Shown here piece after piece: positions 1 to 13,498 of a stretch of 64,000 nucleotides of DNA. Within the stretch, counting starts at the first letter, position 1, and the number at the start of each line of letters is the position of its first letter. Where the stretch lies: positions 1 to 64,000 of the forward strand of contig JAKSYS010000190.1 in the NCBI GenBank assembly GCA_022925895.1. The letters are read 5' to 3'. The notes under the pieces were generated by a model that was given only the letters and a program-made list of their open reading frames with translations, was not told the DNA's origin and ran no database searches. A program made the translations under genes and the position numbers. This stretch comes from Fragilaria crotonensis (Eukaryota > Bacillariophyta > Fragilariophyceae > Fragilariales > Fragilariaceae).

Positions 1-804
1 TACTCGGAGGAGTTCGGATTACGACGACTGAGTACAAGTATATGCCAGAATGCCAGGCTCTGGAATTGGTCGTGTCGCCGTGGCAAGCAATCGTCCGCGA
101 CTCATTTCACTACCAGCATGAAGCATGCCCTATCACACGGTGGTTCGGTGTTGGGTGAGACAGGAAGCAGCACCTGCGGGAATGCATGGCAGTCATAGAT
201 ATCATCACAACAGATTGATGGTAGGGGATGCATGTGTGAAACCGAAAACGTTCACCATCGAGTGATGCCCTCTAACGGTCAAGTCCATTCGCCCTAACCA
301 CCTCTGGCATTCGTGGTCGTAGATTGAGAGCAGCATCTCGCAACAGTAGGGCTTACTGCGTTGGTGCAAGAGAAAGAACCTAAATGTACAATGAACGGAG
401 TAGCAAACTGCAAACAATACATAATCCTACACCTATACAATTCGTGAATCGTCTCGCTTAATGCTTCACAGCCGAAGGCGATTGTATGAAGTACAAATGG
501 AGGGATTCGGTCGTCATGTTCTCCACGACTCAACAGAGTCCGCATTGATGCTCCTCTCTGGCGCGTTGAACATCCTTGACGAATCAATGACTCCGACGCA
601 TTACATAGCCCTGCTGATTTCTCGAATGGGACGTAGTATTCGACATTTGGAGTCGAGGCGTCGGGGCGTGAAACATCACATAAGCAATTATCAAAGCCTA
701 AGCCAGAACAGACAAAAGCTACAGACACACATGCATTATCCTCGGTGCGTCATCGAACAATAATCGTACTGCGAACGTGTTTCAGGTTTCAGGAATGCCT
801 CTAT
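1..804. other. intergenic, no gene recognised
   Basis: Open frames of 60-144 codons occur on both strands, but none has a recognisable domain, signal peptide or coding-like composition, and they overlap each other. I see no tRNA, repeat or transposon end here. The stretch lies downstream of the propeller gene, so it should contain that gene's 3' UTR. Confidence 0.5.
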
Positions 805-3800
805 TTAAGACTTAGCGTCACTAACCTTGAAGAATGATATGTATCCCTTACGTGACGACGCCGCAGCAAGTCGCCCATCACTGCTCACGCTCACCCTCGA
901 CCCAAGCAAATCTTTTTTGTTGCGACCAAAAACTTTGCCCACACTCTTCCAGCCTTTGTCGGATGTATCAGCGAGAGAAACGAACATCGCGCCTTGCTCA
1001 TCCTTCTGGTCGCCTTGCAAGTTCATACCAACCGCGAGCATTTTCGCATCACCAGAGAGACCAATGGAAGTGGCCGAATAAGATCCTTCGTACTCGATAG
1101 GATCACGACTCATGGTCCAATTCCCCGCAGATTCAAGTTTGAGCAGACGCACAATTGGGCTACCGGTACTCCAAAGAAGACCTGCAATGGCAACGGACTG
1201 ACCGTCATCGCTAAGTGCAATGTCACTTCCATCGAAATACTCTTCGCATTCAGAATCGAAGTCGTTGTTGCCGTCGACTTCCTTTATGGGTGGGACAACG
1301 GTTTCAGTCCAATTCGATTTCTTCGTATCGAACGTGTACATCTTCGCCATGAATTGATTGTACGACCCTGTCACTCCGAGGGATGTACCATCGGCAGCAA
1401 ATGCTAGGTCTACGTAGGATCCGAAGTCGTCGTATGGGACACTGCCGATTAAATCGTCGCCTTTGCTAACCCATTTGCCCTTGACTTTCTCAATGATACG
1501 GATGAAACTGGAAAGGTAGCCGCAGCCTTCGACTGCAATCGAGCCATGAATTGCGACTGTACTTCCGTCTGAACTGATTCGTACTTTTCTCCCGACATCC
1601 TCGACATCCGGGTGGACTTCTTCGAAACGTTCATCTAATGCCCACAGTCCATCATTGCCGAAGGTGTAGATATCGACGTACCCGGTTCTTCCGGGTGGCG
1701 GTTGACTGGCGCCGACAACCAAAACTTTACCATCACTGGAAAGATCGACGGACTGTCCGAAAGCATCCAAATGCCTAGCTCCAAACAGGTCTTGACCCCA
1801 TTTCATATACGTCCCGTTAGCACAATTCCAGGCAAACACGCGAACCATTCCGCGGTCTTCATCATCCCATGAGTCAATACCAACGGCGACGAAGGAACCG
1901 TTCCCAGAGAGGGCGATTTCCAGTGAATGCTCGTCTTCTTGTTTTGGTAGAGAATCAATGTCACCGACGTGGGAGGTGGACGAGGAAGGAAATGGGGCGC
2001 ACACCTTGAAAAACGTGGCATTTGCTGCGCTTGCGTTTGACGCGATTGCAAGAGAGTCATCTATGGTCAAGTCAGCTGCGGGGGTTTGATCACCATCTTT
2101 CGTCGCCGTCGAAATGTTTGAACCGGAACGGCTCGAAATTGCGTATATGGCGATTTTGGAATCAGTTCCAACTGCTGCGATCGAGCCATCCGAAGAGAGA
2201 GTAACTTCACCTCCAGGAACACCAACTTGTTCGGTACCATTACCTTGGCCCAAGGCCTTCCAGATGCCATCACCTTTCTTGGAGACAATGATCATAGTGC
2301 CCACAGCATCGTATTCCCAGAAGTTGTTATCGTCCGTGTCATAACGGCTGGCAACCAAGGCGACAACACTGCCATCATTTGAGACAGCAGTATCGATGCC
2401 GACTTCAATATCAGGAATTGTCTTTGTGTAAACTTCTGTAAAGGAATTGTTGCTAAAGTCCACGACCTTGGCGACCTGGAACGATCCTGCGGCTGATCCA
2501 TACGCGAACGCTTCCACCGCCACAATGTCGCCGGAATCGTCAAAGTCAACATTTTCAATCCAAAAGCTAGTGTCCCCAGATATTCCAAATACCGGTTTTT
2601 GAGCATTTTCGCCCTTGACCCACTTGTCAGATACGAAATCAAAGTGATACTTAACAAGTCCCACGTCTGGGTCAACAATGGCCAGTTCATCTCCAGCTTC
2701 GCTTAGTGAAACTGCGAATTCAAAGTCATACACGTTTTCAGGCAGCTTGACCGATAAAGGATGCCCCTTTGGGGTCCACTGCTTTGTAGAATAGTCGTAT
2801 TCGAGTACTCGGGTGACAAACGTCGATTCATCGACGGCGGCAGCAACCGCTAGCGTCTGTCCATTGTCGCTCAAATCGATTGCGGAGCCTATTTCGTAGC
2901 AATTTGTGGAGTCAGCCAAATCCTCGATGCGCTGGCCCAATTTGGACCAGGTGTTCCCATTGAGGTGGTAAACATCCACAAATCCGTTGCCTCCGTCGTA
3001 GTTTTGTTGCAAGGCGGTAACGGCCATAATCATGCCATCTTTCGAGGAAGATATTTTTTGCCCAAACTGTTCCCCATCTGAAGTGCCTAACAAATCCTGG
3101 CCAAGTTGCTTAAATGACTTCGTGAGGCAAGAAAAGGCAAAGACACGCACCATTCCAACTGCATAATCAGATGCTCCTGAAAAATCACTCAAACCCACTG
3201 CAATGATAGATGCATGCTCATCGATATCCATGGCTGAAAACGTGTAGTTCCATTGGTTATCGCTGTCGTCCTCAGGTACAATGACAATATCAGTCATGTG
3301 ATGAACACTTTTGGATGGATGCTGGAAGTGTACCGCTGGCTTGCAAATGCTGAATTTGGGAAGCGGGGCAGCGGTTCGCCATGTCACGTTCTTGCCATTG
3401 CCATCGTCGTCTTTGATACTCGAACTACCGTTGTAGTTTGGAATGCTGACGAGTATCATCATCGTCATCATGCGTCTCGCCCTCGGAAACACCTCCGCCA
3501 GAATTACCTCCAGCATTTGATGAGCCCTTTCCCTTTGTGTTTGGCGGCGTTGCGGCATTGGTGCTGGTATCGCCCGAGTTTCTGGTTCTATGATAGACGA
3601 CCGCAACCCCAATCAATACCGAAAGAACAATAATGAAAACAACGAACTTGGCAAGGCGTTTCTTCTCCTTTTTGTCTATGATAGTTTCGAGTTCAAGGCC
3701 AACGTATTCGTCGCCAGTTGTCGTGTGGGAGGAGACGGATGCTTCTTCATCGTGCAAAAACAAGTCGTTCAGGCCACCGACCTTCTTGTACCTTCTGCCG

Positions 3801-3895
3801 GACTTGTGGGCTTGGTCTATCTTATCCACCAGTTCAATCGACATGCTTGGGTGCAGATGAAGGATGATTGTGTCCGCAACTGAGAGATGATCCAA
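805..3895 (-). CDS. membrane-anchored beta-propeller-like protein (one frame shift)
   Basis: Two reading frames appear to form one gene. The first (3895 to about 3430) gives a charged cytosolic N-terminus, a single membrane span at about residues 82-103 (KFVVFIIVLSVLIGVAVV) and a low-complexity G/S/N linker ending in a run of aspartates. The second (about 3480 to 805) gives roughly 900 residues of repeats of the type DGKVLVVGAS, VRVFAWNC and YVDIYTF, with a beta-propeller/FG-GAP-like rhythm. Inference: a type II membrane protein with a large extracytosolic propeller; ligand unknown. The frames differ by one net added base (or two lost) near 3430-3480, and I found no GT-AG intron of the right length, so an assembly error or a real frameshift is likely. 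MSIEL at 3844 is an alternative start. The upstream frame could instead be a separate small gene. Confidence 0.65.
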
Positions 3896-5023
3896 AGAGT
3901 GACAATGGTGCTGCCGGCTATTTATTTTTGCGAACCGTACGCAATGACGAGGGAAAAAAGGATATCTACTTGTCGCGATTTTGTTACTGTTTACGAGCCG
4001 TTAATGCTACACCCGCGTTGTTTGAATGATTAAGTCGTGCTTAGAGAAATTACAGTTGGACGATTCGTGTTTTTGGTTTCCAGAAGAAGCGAACGCGTAG
4101 GTGTTGTCCTCGGAGTAGAGCAACTTCTCTGCATACCTTGAATCCGAACTTGTACACAGTATGGCCATGGAAACGTTGGTATGAACAGAGCATGCACAAG
4201 GGCACTCTCTTCTCAAGTCTATACTCTCTCTACCAGAGGGAAGCGCTGAGACGCCAGGTAGTGCATAACCCAGCTTTCCCCACCGAATTATTCATGCGCC
4301 GTAGGAACCTCCTCCACAATACCAGAATTATGCATTAACGCTTCAGAGAGTGAGTACAGCAGTAGTAGTAGTAGTCGTCGATACAGGCACGCGGCAGTAA
4401 GTTATGGGTCACACAAGGATGCGCAATTGGAACGTTGTCGACCTGAACAAAATAGGCATTGCCTTGGCTTTGTTAGTATGATAGCCGGTTTGATTCAAGT
4501 CGCCTCGAAATAACAAAGTTACAATAACAGGCAGAGACCTGCACAAGGCTGAAGAAGAGCGATTGTGTCTGATGACTTTATTTAGTCCCTTGGTTTGTTC
4601 CTCGTGGTAGCACAGCAGCAAATGCATCATAATGATTACAAGAGCAGCCTCGTGCATAAGAACCTACAATTAATGGAGCCCCACATGTGAGGTTGAGAAT
4701 CAGATCGATTGGAATATTGCGTGCTCATTACCATAGAATCACGCTGCTGAGGGATATTGGTCATTGGTTGCCAATCGCGCAACATCTCTACTTGTCTTGC
4801 AATTCCTGGCCTGTAGTTCCACGACACGGCAGCTATGTAACCCTAACAACCTTAAGAGCCCATAGTGAGAAGTTTGATGTAGGTTCTCGTGGGAAGGAGG
4901 GGATCGGTTTTGTGCCAAGTGAAACTCGATATCCAAGTGCAACATGCGACCTACAGTGCCTGTGGGCCCAGCGCAAAACGATTCCATCAATACGAGCCAG
5001 ATTCGACAGTTTTCGACCTGCCG
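3896..5023. other. intergenic, no gene recognised
   Basis: Only short overlapping frames without domains are seen. The plus-strand frame from 4687 that runs into 5451 is the antisense shadow of the protease gene. A short (AGT)n tract lies at about 4357-4377. No RNA gene or transposon was recognised. Confidence 0.5.
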
Positions 5024-5819
5024 TCATCGCGCCGACGACTGCCCCATACCTCCAGGGTGAGGAACTGCTTGCTGCGTTTTCGCTTTCGTTGTTCCTCCAC
5101 CACATTGTTGCAAGTTCTTCTGTAACGGTGCCGTATCTGCCATGGCATCGTCAAAGACACGTGCCAAGCATGCTTTTGCCTCTTTGGGTGGAAATAAATT
5201 GGATGTTGCCATGTACGCCTTGTTGGGGACGCAGTACCGGCCAGCCAACCATGCATCCTTGCATTCGGCATCTCGCGCGGCCCGAACCTCCGAATAGGCC
5301 AGATTTTCGCAAGAACGCAGGTCCAATCCATGGACGCGCACGTCGTAGACATGCAACAGTTCGTGTACCAGAACTTGTTCCATTTCACTGGAATCGTGAT
5401 AGGACAAGCGATTCGAACAGAGAACGATGCTCAACCGAGATGGTCCCATAACAAAGGCCCGAGCGCCGGATTCTGGTCCTGTATTGGAACAGGGACGACA
5501 TTCTATCTTTAGCGATTCAAAGGCTTTTGCCCCTCTGACGGTCGGTTCATGGTCAAGCGCAGATGTTGCCATGGCGGCTGTTGACGAAATTGATGGGCTG
5601 TTTAGCACATTGGAAGAGGCGGATGGGCGCCTCAGCTGATTCCAATTCCTGGATGGTGGTGGTGGCAAGGGGAATTCTCATTTGAACTCCAGTTGCTTCT
5701 TCGTCTCCATGGTTTCCCCCTATCGCCTCCAGAATCTTCATGGGTCGAGAACTTTCCTGCGCCAAAATATGCTTGAGGATTTTAGCACATTGTTGACAAG
5801 AGGAAGTACCTGTAGCCAT
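5024..5819 (-). CDS. ATP23: ATP23-type mitochondrial metalloprotease (peptidase M76)
   Basis: Family role: Atp23 is a zinc metalloprotease of the mitochondrial intermembrane space that processes Atp6 and assists F0 ATP synthase assembly. Seen here: the zinc motif HELLHVYD, followed about 28 residues later by SEVRAARDAEC, which matches the family signature (SEIRAA..SGEC). Cysteine pairs CQQC at the N-terminus and IECRPC before the active site, and the C-terminal segment KACLARVFDDAM, also fit the family. The N-terminus (from ATG at 5819) and the catalytic part are in different frames. A candidate 76-nt GT-AG intron at 5608-5533 would join them in frame to give about 239 residues, but its acceptor is not ideal and a one-base assembly error is equally possible. 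The C-terminal tail after QKNLQQ is unusually Q/T-rich. Confidence 0.8.
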
Positions 5820-6104
5820 TGCGTGAAAGACTGCAGCAATTGGGCTCTGTTGTTCTGATTGTCAACTCTAAAACCTTGAAGCGAACTCAGTAAAACAGCA
5901 ACAACGATAACACAATAATAAGGAACACAGAGCAATCAGAAAAGGAGAACAAGTATGCACCTGGTCCTACTAACAACTATGAGCAAGCAGCAAGCAATTG
6001 GCGCTCCAGAGTTCTGATTTACAAGTCCATGTATTTGTATTGTTCGAGACAAGAGCCCTCACGCACGCCCTCACTCATCATATGCGTATGATGAAAACAC
6101 ATGA

Positions 6105-7407
6105 AACGGAGTTTTGAGAGAGCATCAAGAGTCACGAGTCACGAGGGACCAAAACCGTTCCAGCACGCTTACGTCACAGTGCGAGTACGTTCGTGCTACT
6201 GTATAGCATATGTCATATGTACACTACCGGTATATGTCCTAGTCTTGTACGCGCTTCTGTATATATGCAACTACAGTACATACAGTACGTAATACCACTA
6301 CTGTACAGAAGTTGTACCTGGTACTGTGGACTGTGGAGTACAGGACTCTGGAGTCTGGAGCTCCGCGTAGTACCCTCCGAGCTCGCCCGAGTAGCGAGTA
6401 GCGAGTAGTGCTCAAACTGTAGTGGCGTGTTTCAGTGCAATGTGCTATTGCTACTGTTTACGTATCACAGTCACTACTTTGGAAGTGCTGCAAACCATCA
6501 TGGTGACCTTAGCCCTTAGCATGACGGCCATGTTTTCTTACGATGGAAGGCGGAGCTCAGTAAGAAACAGTCTTCCTACGTAAGCCATTGCACAGATAAT
6601 TGTTCACATAACCTAGCAAAGGACCCACGTACAAGAACTAGGCAAAAGTCCCTTGGCTCCAATACTCGTTCAAGCACTTAGGTTGGGAGAGGAAAATGCT
6701 TGGTTCCTATCCAGGATAGCTTAGAAGTCTTCGAATCAATCAATAATATCGCACTTGAGGCAAGCATACTGCTTCTCACGCCTTCGTGAGATTGTTCTGC
6801 TGGACTCTGGGGCTCCCTATTCAGCCATGAAGGAAGGCCGAAAACATCTCATAGGTATTAAGTCAACCAAGCAATCACATTTGTTGCAATGCAAACTATG
6901 AATTGGATAAGATGTCAAAAGTTGATGTCGAAGATGTGGATTTCAGTTTGTAAAACTAGATCCTGTTCACACTATGTTGCGAGGGCGACAAAACCATGGG
7001 TTTGAAATCGGAGATCCATGTCCAACCGTTATGGCACCGCAGCTGGCTTGGTATGCGCGCAGGATTCGAGCCCCATGTAGTTTAGAATCACTCGTTGGAT
7101 TCATGCTTCAAGTACACGAGGGTGTCATTATCGCCAGGACAGACTTTCACTGCATAGGTCGCAATCATCTCGATGCCATCATGAAGCAACCACAATGTCG
7201 CTCCTGCACGGACGAGCCTTGTGATCCGACTACGGCAGTCCGATGCAGTTTGTGGGGTTCTGCAATGCAAGGTTGAGGATCGGCTAGTAGATTATCCATG
7301 ACATTCCTCTACTAAATACGAAACCATGAATTCTCCAGTCGTCCACAACATGGGTGCTGCATCTTCCCTCCATTCCATTGGACAAGACAATTGTCCGCCG
7401 TAGTGAG
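6105..7407. repeat. left copy of 1.3-kb direct repeat flanking the LINE
   Basis: This 1,303-bp stretch is repeated in the same orientation at 14821-16133 (1,313 bp). By eye, the two copies differ by ten single-base losses, all in this copy between about 6530 and 7140, and two substitutions. The first 425 bp and last 260 bp are identical. The right edge of this copy abuts the 3' end of the LINE exactly. It lacks TG...CA ends and contains no recognised gene. It includes a GTAC-rich tract at about 6184-6355. Confidence 0.9.
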
Positions 7408-7514
7408 TGAAAAAAAACCCCATACCTAATTTACGTGCTGCCGCTGCGTTCAGATTAAAAACGCTCGACCCGCACGACTAGACACTCCCAGTCCAAACCA
7501 AGAGCGGCCAGTAG

Positions 7515-10500
7515 TCAGTCCCTCACTGTGCATATTATTACTTTGTTGTCCCAAAATACGATTTGATTGACTTCACTCCTTGGATGGCCTTGAGTTTCAC
7601 GCGATGTATGCTTTGCTTGAACCAGCGGTCCATAGACTGCTAACCAATTTCTGTTGTATGTTACAGATTTCGTGAAGTGCTCCGTGATATCTTGGCACAA
7701 CAATTGCTGAACGCTCGGTTCCATCTGGTGGCGTGCATCATAAATGTCAACTAACATGCGTTCGACTTCACGACGTTCGGCTTGAGTCCGGGTTGTGGAA
7801 TCGACGCCGTGTAATGATTGATTTCGAATAGCCCATACAAGAAACCACTGATGCCACACCGTGCTGATAATCGCGATTTGCCATCGTAATCCGGTTTGTC
7901 GTTTAGTGTCGATCGAGTGAGCCCGTCGTGCGTAGTATTCGTCTTGGAGAGAACTCCATTCGCTGCTGAACCTTCCCAAGAAGATGTGTTCCCATCCGAT
8001 TGCATTCTGCTGATACACTAGCCGCCGAATCTGTGCGGTGGCGGTATTAGGTGCACAAAGTTGATAAGGGGATTCGTCATTGGAGTGCAGACACCATTCT
8101 GTGAGTGCCTGAAGCAATAGAGCTTTCAAACTCGGCATTGTGTGAAGGTCATCACACTTCTTTGCGACAGTCTGAACCATCGAGGTTCGCCAACGTGTAT
8201 GGATCGCAGACTTACAACGAGGAATGTGAGACCACGTCTCCGGATGAGCTTGACAACTTGGACAACGATTCCGGCGGGGGTCGTGTCGATGGAGCTTGAC
8301 GTTAGTCGGAAGGAGCCCGTGGACGAGTTTCACCAGATGGGTTCGTTTAGCGATGTGGCGGTGCATGGCTTTACCGTGTGCATTCCAATTTATGACCGCC
8401 ATCGTTTGCTCAGACCACGAGTACCGCTCTCGCATATGTGCCTGCAATGCCGGCGCCGTCGCCTGGTACCGTAGAGCGGTGTCATAATGAGCGGTGACTG
8501 TTCCAGTTGGAAATTCCAGAAGTACTCCTGACCATTCAGTGAGTAGCACCTCCGGTTGAAAGGAACCGAGATCGCTTTGATATCTCGTCGCTTGGGCGTC
8601 AGCGTCAACGTTTAACTGTGCCAAGAGTGGAAGTCGCCGATATGGCGTGTCACGGTCTTGGTGGCCTTTGACATGTTGCAACGTAATGTCCGGCATCTCC
8701 TGCAAAAGGAATTGAATTCCCGATATAACATCCCACTCGGGGATCAAGGGATCTAATGGCATACTTCGAATTGAAGGCTGGACATCGGAGGCGATACCTG
8801 AAAAGCCGGACGCTGAGCCAGCGCCCGACGGTGGTTGCTGTAGAACGGTGTCGATGAGACTCTGACTGTCCGTTGCTAAAATTCCGCTCCACTTGGTATG
8901 TGTGCCTGTGAATTCTGCGAGTCGTCGCAGAAAACACAATAAGGAGAGTAACCCGTAACTTTCCGATCGATACGCATGTGGAGAGGCACTTCGTGCAGGA
9001 CCCATCCCGTATGCACATCGTTCTCCGATGTCAGTACTCAGCGTCCATCCGAAGGAACCCTGGGTTTGGTGCCAATCCGATCCGTCGCTAACTCCGCGAA
9101 CGCCATGTTCAAGTGCATCAGCGACCGAGAACGGGTCAGCTTCAAGTTCCACATGTTGTAGTAGTTCCTGTTCCCAATCAGACAGTGACGCAATAAACTG
9201 TGTGAATGTACCAGCACACGGCGGCGGGTTGATTTCCAGTATATAGCTATGCTGCGCGATTTTCCATATCGCAGGTGATGAGTGCACGGCAGCGATCGGG
9301 ACCGCTTGGGTTGGAAGCTCCTCCCAATCGCACAATATCAAGGATTCTCGGAACTCCCGGTCCGCAACGGGATAACATTTGACATAACGATGCTCGATTC
9401 GAACCCACAACCTGTCAGATAACCAGTACGCTGGGTGTCGTTGATACATCTGATGCAGCGGGAGAACCCAATCGCCGAGAGGCTGAAATAACTTCCCCTC
9501 TGGTGTGCTCCAAATAAGATTCGCTTTGGTCCACAACTTCCACGTAGATTCCGAAGGACGTTCCTGATGAATTGATGTCCCATGCTTAGAGCTACTCAGA
9601 AGGGAGTGATTGCCCGACAATTTACTCTTGTCTAACGACCGACCATCGATACTTGAGAGATCTGACAAAGTCATCGCTTTCAGATACAATCGACAATAAT
9701 TAAGCCGGCAAATTTCGGTCGGTGTAAACCGTCCCGATGTTTGGATTGCGTCCATGATACAAAAATCATGTAATCGTTGGAGTTTCGGTAAATACGGTGT
9801 ATCGAGACGGAGTCGAGCGTCTATACTGGCAAGGAAGACCCGAAGGGCGTTAAGCCATTTTGATTCCAAGTGCGGTAGTGGGTTATGAACATTCTCCAAA
9901 AAGGAGTAGGAAACGCCAACCTGGGACTGAAACCATGAGACAGCAATGCGGAGGAGTTTTCCTGCGGTCGACTTTATTCGCCAGTGACGAACGAACATCA
10001 TCACTTGAGCCACGCCTTGTTGAACGAAAAGAGATCGGAAGCATGCACCTCCGAGAGCGAGTGGTCCGTACAAGATTGCTTTTTTGGTGTTACGGTTGAA
10101 ACCGCACCTCGGAACTATTATCGACATTGCTTTCTGCTGTACTCGCTCAAGACATCGTTGTGATAGGGACGAACTTGCCAAGGGATAACTTACCGCCGGA
10201 AGATAACACGCAAAATAATACGTCCAGGCTTCTAAACGAGACAAAGGAACCTCCCACAGGAAAGCCGTAATCGAATCGCTCTTGCGTTTCAGCTGTCTGA
10301 ATTGCTCTCGTTGCGTTCCTGCAGGGTCTTTATAGTGCCCCAAGGTTTTATGAGCTGTAAATGCCGGAATAATACTCAACTCCGTACCCTGACCATCCTG
10401 TCGCTCCCAGACTTTGATGGTGACATCATCTGCCGAATGCTTTGGCACTAACACTGGCGCGCCTTGCATGGAGAATTGCCACTGTAGGATGTGATTTGAG

Positions 10501-13498
10501 CATTTGGAAAGCTCGAGGGCTCCTCCGCTGGCCATTAGTAAGTCTGTCCATACCTGCGCATTCGTCTGGGCTTGGGCCACGAGTGTTTTAACTGTATTGG
10601 ATGAACCGTCACTCGCAAAAGAATTGGTTTGACCGTTGCAATCGTCCACGAAGCCGATCAGACCCAACGCAACTCGAACGTCGTATTGTGTATCCCAATA
10701 TGTTGCGGGTGCAGCTTGAGTATCGTAACAATCGAATAAGGTACTGGACAAAAAGCACCAAATAGCGGGAGAATTTGCACTTCCTTGACCCGTACCATAA
10801 ATTGGGAAATCTGTTTCATGATGATAGCCGGTAGGAGAAATACCTAACTCAGTTCGAACATGGAATTCCGCTTGTTCGAGCGTGGACGCATTGCTTTCGG
10901 TTACTGTTGCCGGCACCCCGTATTTCTGACTCACCGTCATCCCCAGGTTGGGAATAATTCGATCGTAGCACGCGGTAGCGTCGTAGTTAGTGAGGACGAC
11001 CGGTTTCCGAGTGGCTCTTGATATCTCGAGTTGAAGCTCCTCGATGAAAACTGGGTCGGTAGCGTTCCTGTAAGCTCGTGAACCATACTGTCCGTCGTTC
11101 AATACGCGAAGATCTTCTGCCTGGTGCATCGCTGCGCGCCATTTTATACCGAGAAACAAATTAAAATCAGCTTCGTAGATATGAATAACGCGGGTGCGAT
11201 GCAAGCGAACGTTGTCGGGATCTTTAAATAACATGGTGTTAACCACTTTTTTCCACCGTTTAAAAGAATACCCTCGCTCCAGAGAATAATTAATTAACTC
11301 TAAACGCAGTCGCCGCAAGGCCTGCTGCCTGTAGTTTAAATTGTCGCGTTTGTCTCTGAATTCTGGGGACAAGTCTTCGTCAGCGGCATCCGAAGAATAT
11401 GTGTGTCTAGCGATGAGTGCTTTGTAATGACCTAAGTGCATGCCTGAGGGAGACGTCGTGGTGGATTCGGACCAGAGTTTCAATTTGCTACAAAAATCAT
11501 CATCGCTAATCGTGGGACGGATCGCATCTTCAAGTGTTGTCTGTGCATATTGAAGATGACGAAGAAGGAGTTGGATACTCTTTTCAAAGCCAGACGTATC
11601 GAATGTACCTCGCAAAAGTTGTTGTTGTGTCTCGCTCGTCCCGGTATATCCCATCAAGTCAGACAGAGGTGGAATAGTAAACGGTGTCCCCTGTGCTTGA
11701 CCAAAATGCAGCCTGTTCCGCTCTTGAAGAAGACGAACGATCTCAGAGGGAATATCCACTTGCGTCCAATGAACGCACGTTTTTGGGTCGTCCCCTTCGT
11801 GCAATGGGATTTCTAACCGTACAACGCTTCCGCGGTTGGATTTTCCACGCACGTGTCTGAGTTTGTCGTTGACCGCTTTTATTTCCTCAGCTTTCATGAT
11901 CCTACGCAACCTTTTTGCAGTCAACTTATCAGCCTTCGAGATAGATTTCTCGAGGTCGTTTATCCTTTTTCGACGTTCTGAATTGCGGGTCACGAAGCTA
12001 TCTTTGATGATGCGACTAACCTCGGTTTTTGCACTCCGAAGGAGACGTGAGCAATGGCCTTGGTTCCGTGGTTGTTCATCTGTAGGGAGTTCGGTGGAGT
12101 AAGCCTGGAGAATTGTAGAACAATCGAGTGCGTGTCGAAAGGCTGATAAGCATTTCCTGAGGTGTTGAACTCGTTTTCTTGCAGTAGCTAACTCGACTGA
12201 CCAGGCGGGCTCGTTGAACTGCGGGATTGCCGCTTCGGCAGCGAGGCTCGCCGCCATGACATCGCGATCCAATTTTTCTGCATATTGATGCCTGTTGCCG
12301 GCATATGTCAACCGTTCGCCCCGGTAAAAAGCATTGTGTTCCTCGAGGAGCTCATACATTGTATTAATGTATGAGGTGACCTGATGAGGGTTTGATGCCT
12401 TGAGCATTCGTCGAGCGGGAGTTACAAGATCCTGAGTCGGACTGCCGAAGAGTTTAACCGTGTCAAAATCCAGAAAAAATCCTCTGTGGTCCGAAGACAA
12501 ACGAGCGTTAAAGGCATCGTATCCCATTTTTACCATCGCCTCCCGGAGACGGAAACTGCCAAGAGCATAATCTAGACATTTTGAGCCACGGGCGTATGTC
12601 GCTGGGACCTTAGATGAATGTCGACTCGCGCTCAAGTTAACCAACTTCAGTTCTCCTGCGACAAAGCTTAAGCCATCGGGGTCTGACCCGAACGCTTCGT
12701 TGAAATCTCCTACCAATAAGATGTCCGCTCCGTCTCTCTGATACGCAAGCAACGACTTCAGTAAATCCCGTCGAAATGCAGATCTTGGATTTGTCATCGT
12801 GTCCTGGGATTGCAACAGAAGGCTCCGGTTGACCCGCCACTGTCAGGTTGCCTTCATGCCCCAGTTTAGCGACTGGTTGATATGCCGAAACTATAATGAG
12901 TTTGGTCCCTAAGCGACCGACAAATTCTTGATTACCCACCGTCCCCACCGATCTTGTGATTGGCGGATAATGCGACCTGATAAGCTCCCAATCGTTAACA
13001 AGAACGTTCCACCCGGCTTGTAATGCGTCCGGAACGGGATCGGTGTAGTACCAGCAATAAACTTAGTGCGCTGCCAGTATTTTTTGACCGTGTCGTACAA
13101 GATACTGCGAATGTGCATTTGTGTGACATCGAGATTATGCTCTTGACCACAGAACACGTCCCTTGAACTTCCTGAATGACTTTGCATACGTCGTTTAATT
13201 GCCCCCCTCTCCTGTCGAGAGATAAGCCGTTCACATTTTGAACGTACACTCGAGTGCAATTTGCTGCTTTGGAAGTGAGGACATCACCCCACGGATGATT
13301 CTCGCGTTGGTTGCTACGAGTGAGCAAACTAGGCTGACGACCCTGCGTTGTCGAGTCGTCGACGGCCACTTCGGTCGAGGGCCTGCTAAACAGGTTTTTC
13401 CACTGTGCTTGCGCCCTTTCCAATGATTGGATCGCCGAATTAGATTCTCCGAGGTTTATCCCTTGGACCGCTGCGGAGCTCCCTGTCGTGGTCCTCAT
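7515..13498 (-). CDS. LINE ORF2: endonuclease, reverse transcriptase, RNase H polyprotein
   Basis: The N-terminal endonuclease shows QNVNGL, QEHNLD, KPGGT, LLVGDFNE and SSDHRG, the EEP order expected for LINE endonucleases, but it is spread over three frames in 12.8-13.5 kb (about three shifts). From about 12815 a single 1,766-codon frame is open. It carries RT motif A (NYDATACYDR), motif B (GTGQGSANSPAIW) and motif C (GFVDDCNG). RNase H follows with SDGSDW, SESYGLL, ATDSQSL and HVKGHQDRD...NVDAD, and then the zinc-binding CPSC...H...C. The start ATG at 13498 overlaps the ORF1 stop as ATGA, which suggests termination-reinitiation. The long intact RT frame and recent flanks mean the endonuclease shifts may be sequencing errors rather than decay. 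Confidence 0.88.

Noticed and set aside
294-763. Overlapping 144- and 100-codon frames on opposite strands
   Set aside because: No homology-like motif, signal peptide or splice support; they overlap each other.
3425-3620. Small intron joining the membrane anchor to the propeller
   Set aside because: The GT-AG pairs found (for example 47 and 62 nt) do not give the needed frame, so a one-base shift is preferred.
4687-5451. 254-codon plus-strand frame
   Set aside because: It is antisense to the ATP23 gene, with no domain and skewed composition.
5738-5935. 65-codon frame with a hydrophobic start as the ATP23 N-terminus
   Set aside because: The other frame carries the family's CQQC segment and joins better to the catalytic part.
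7060-7085. tRNA-like T-arm (GGATTCGAGCCCC), also at about 15787
   Set aside because: No acceptor, D or anticodon stem could be folded around it on either strand.
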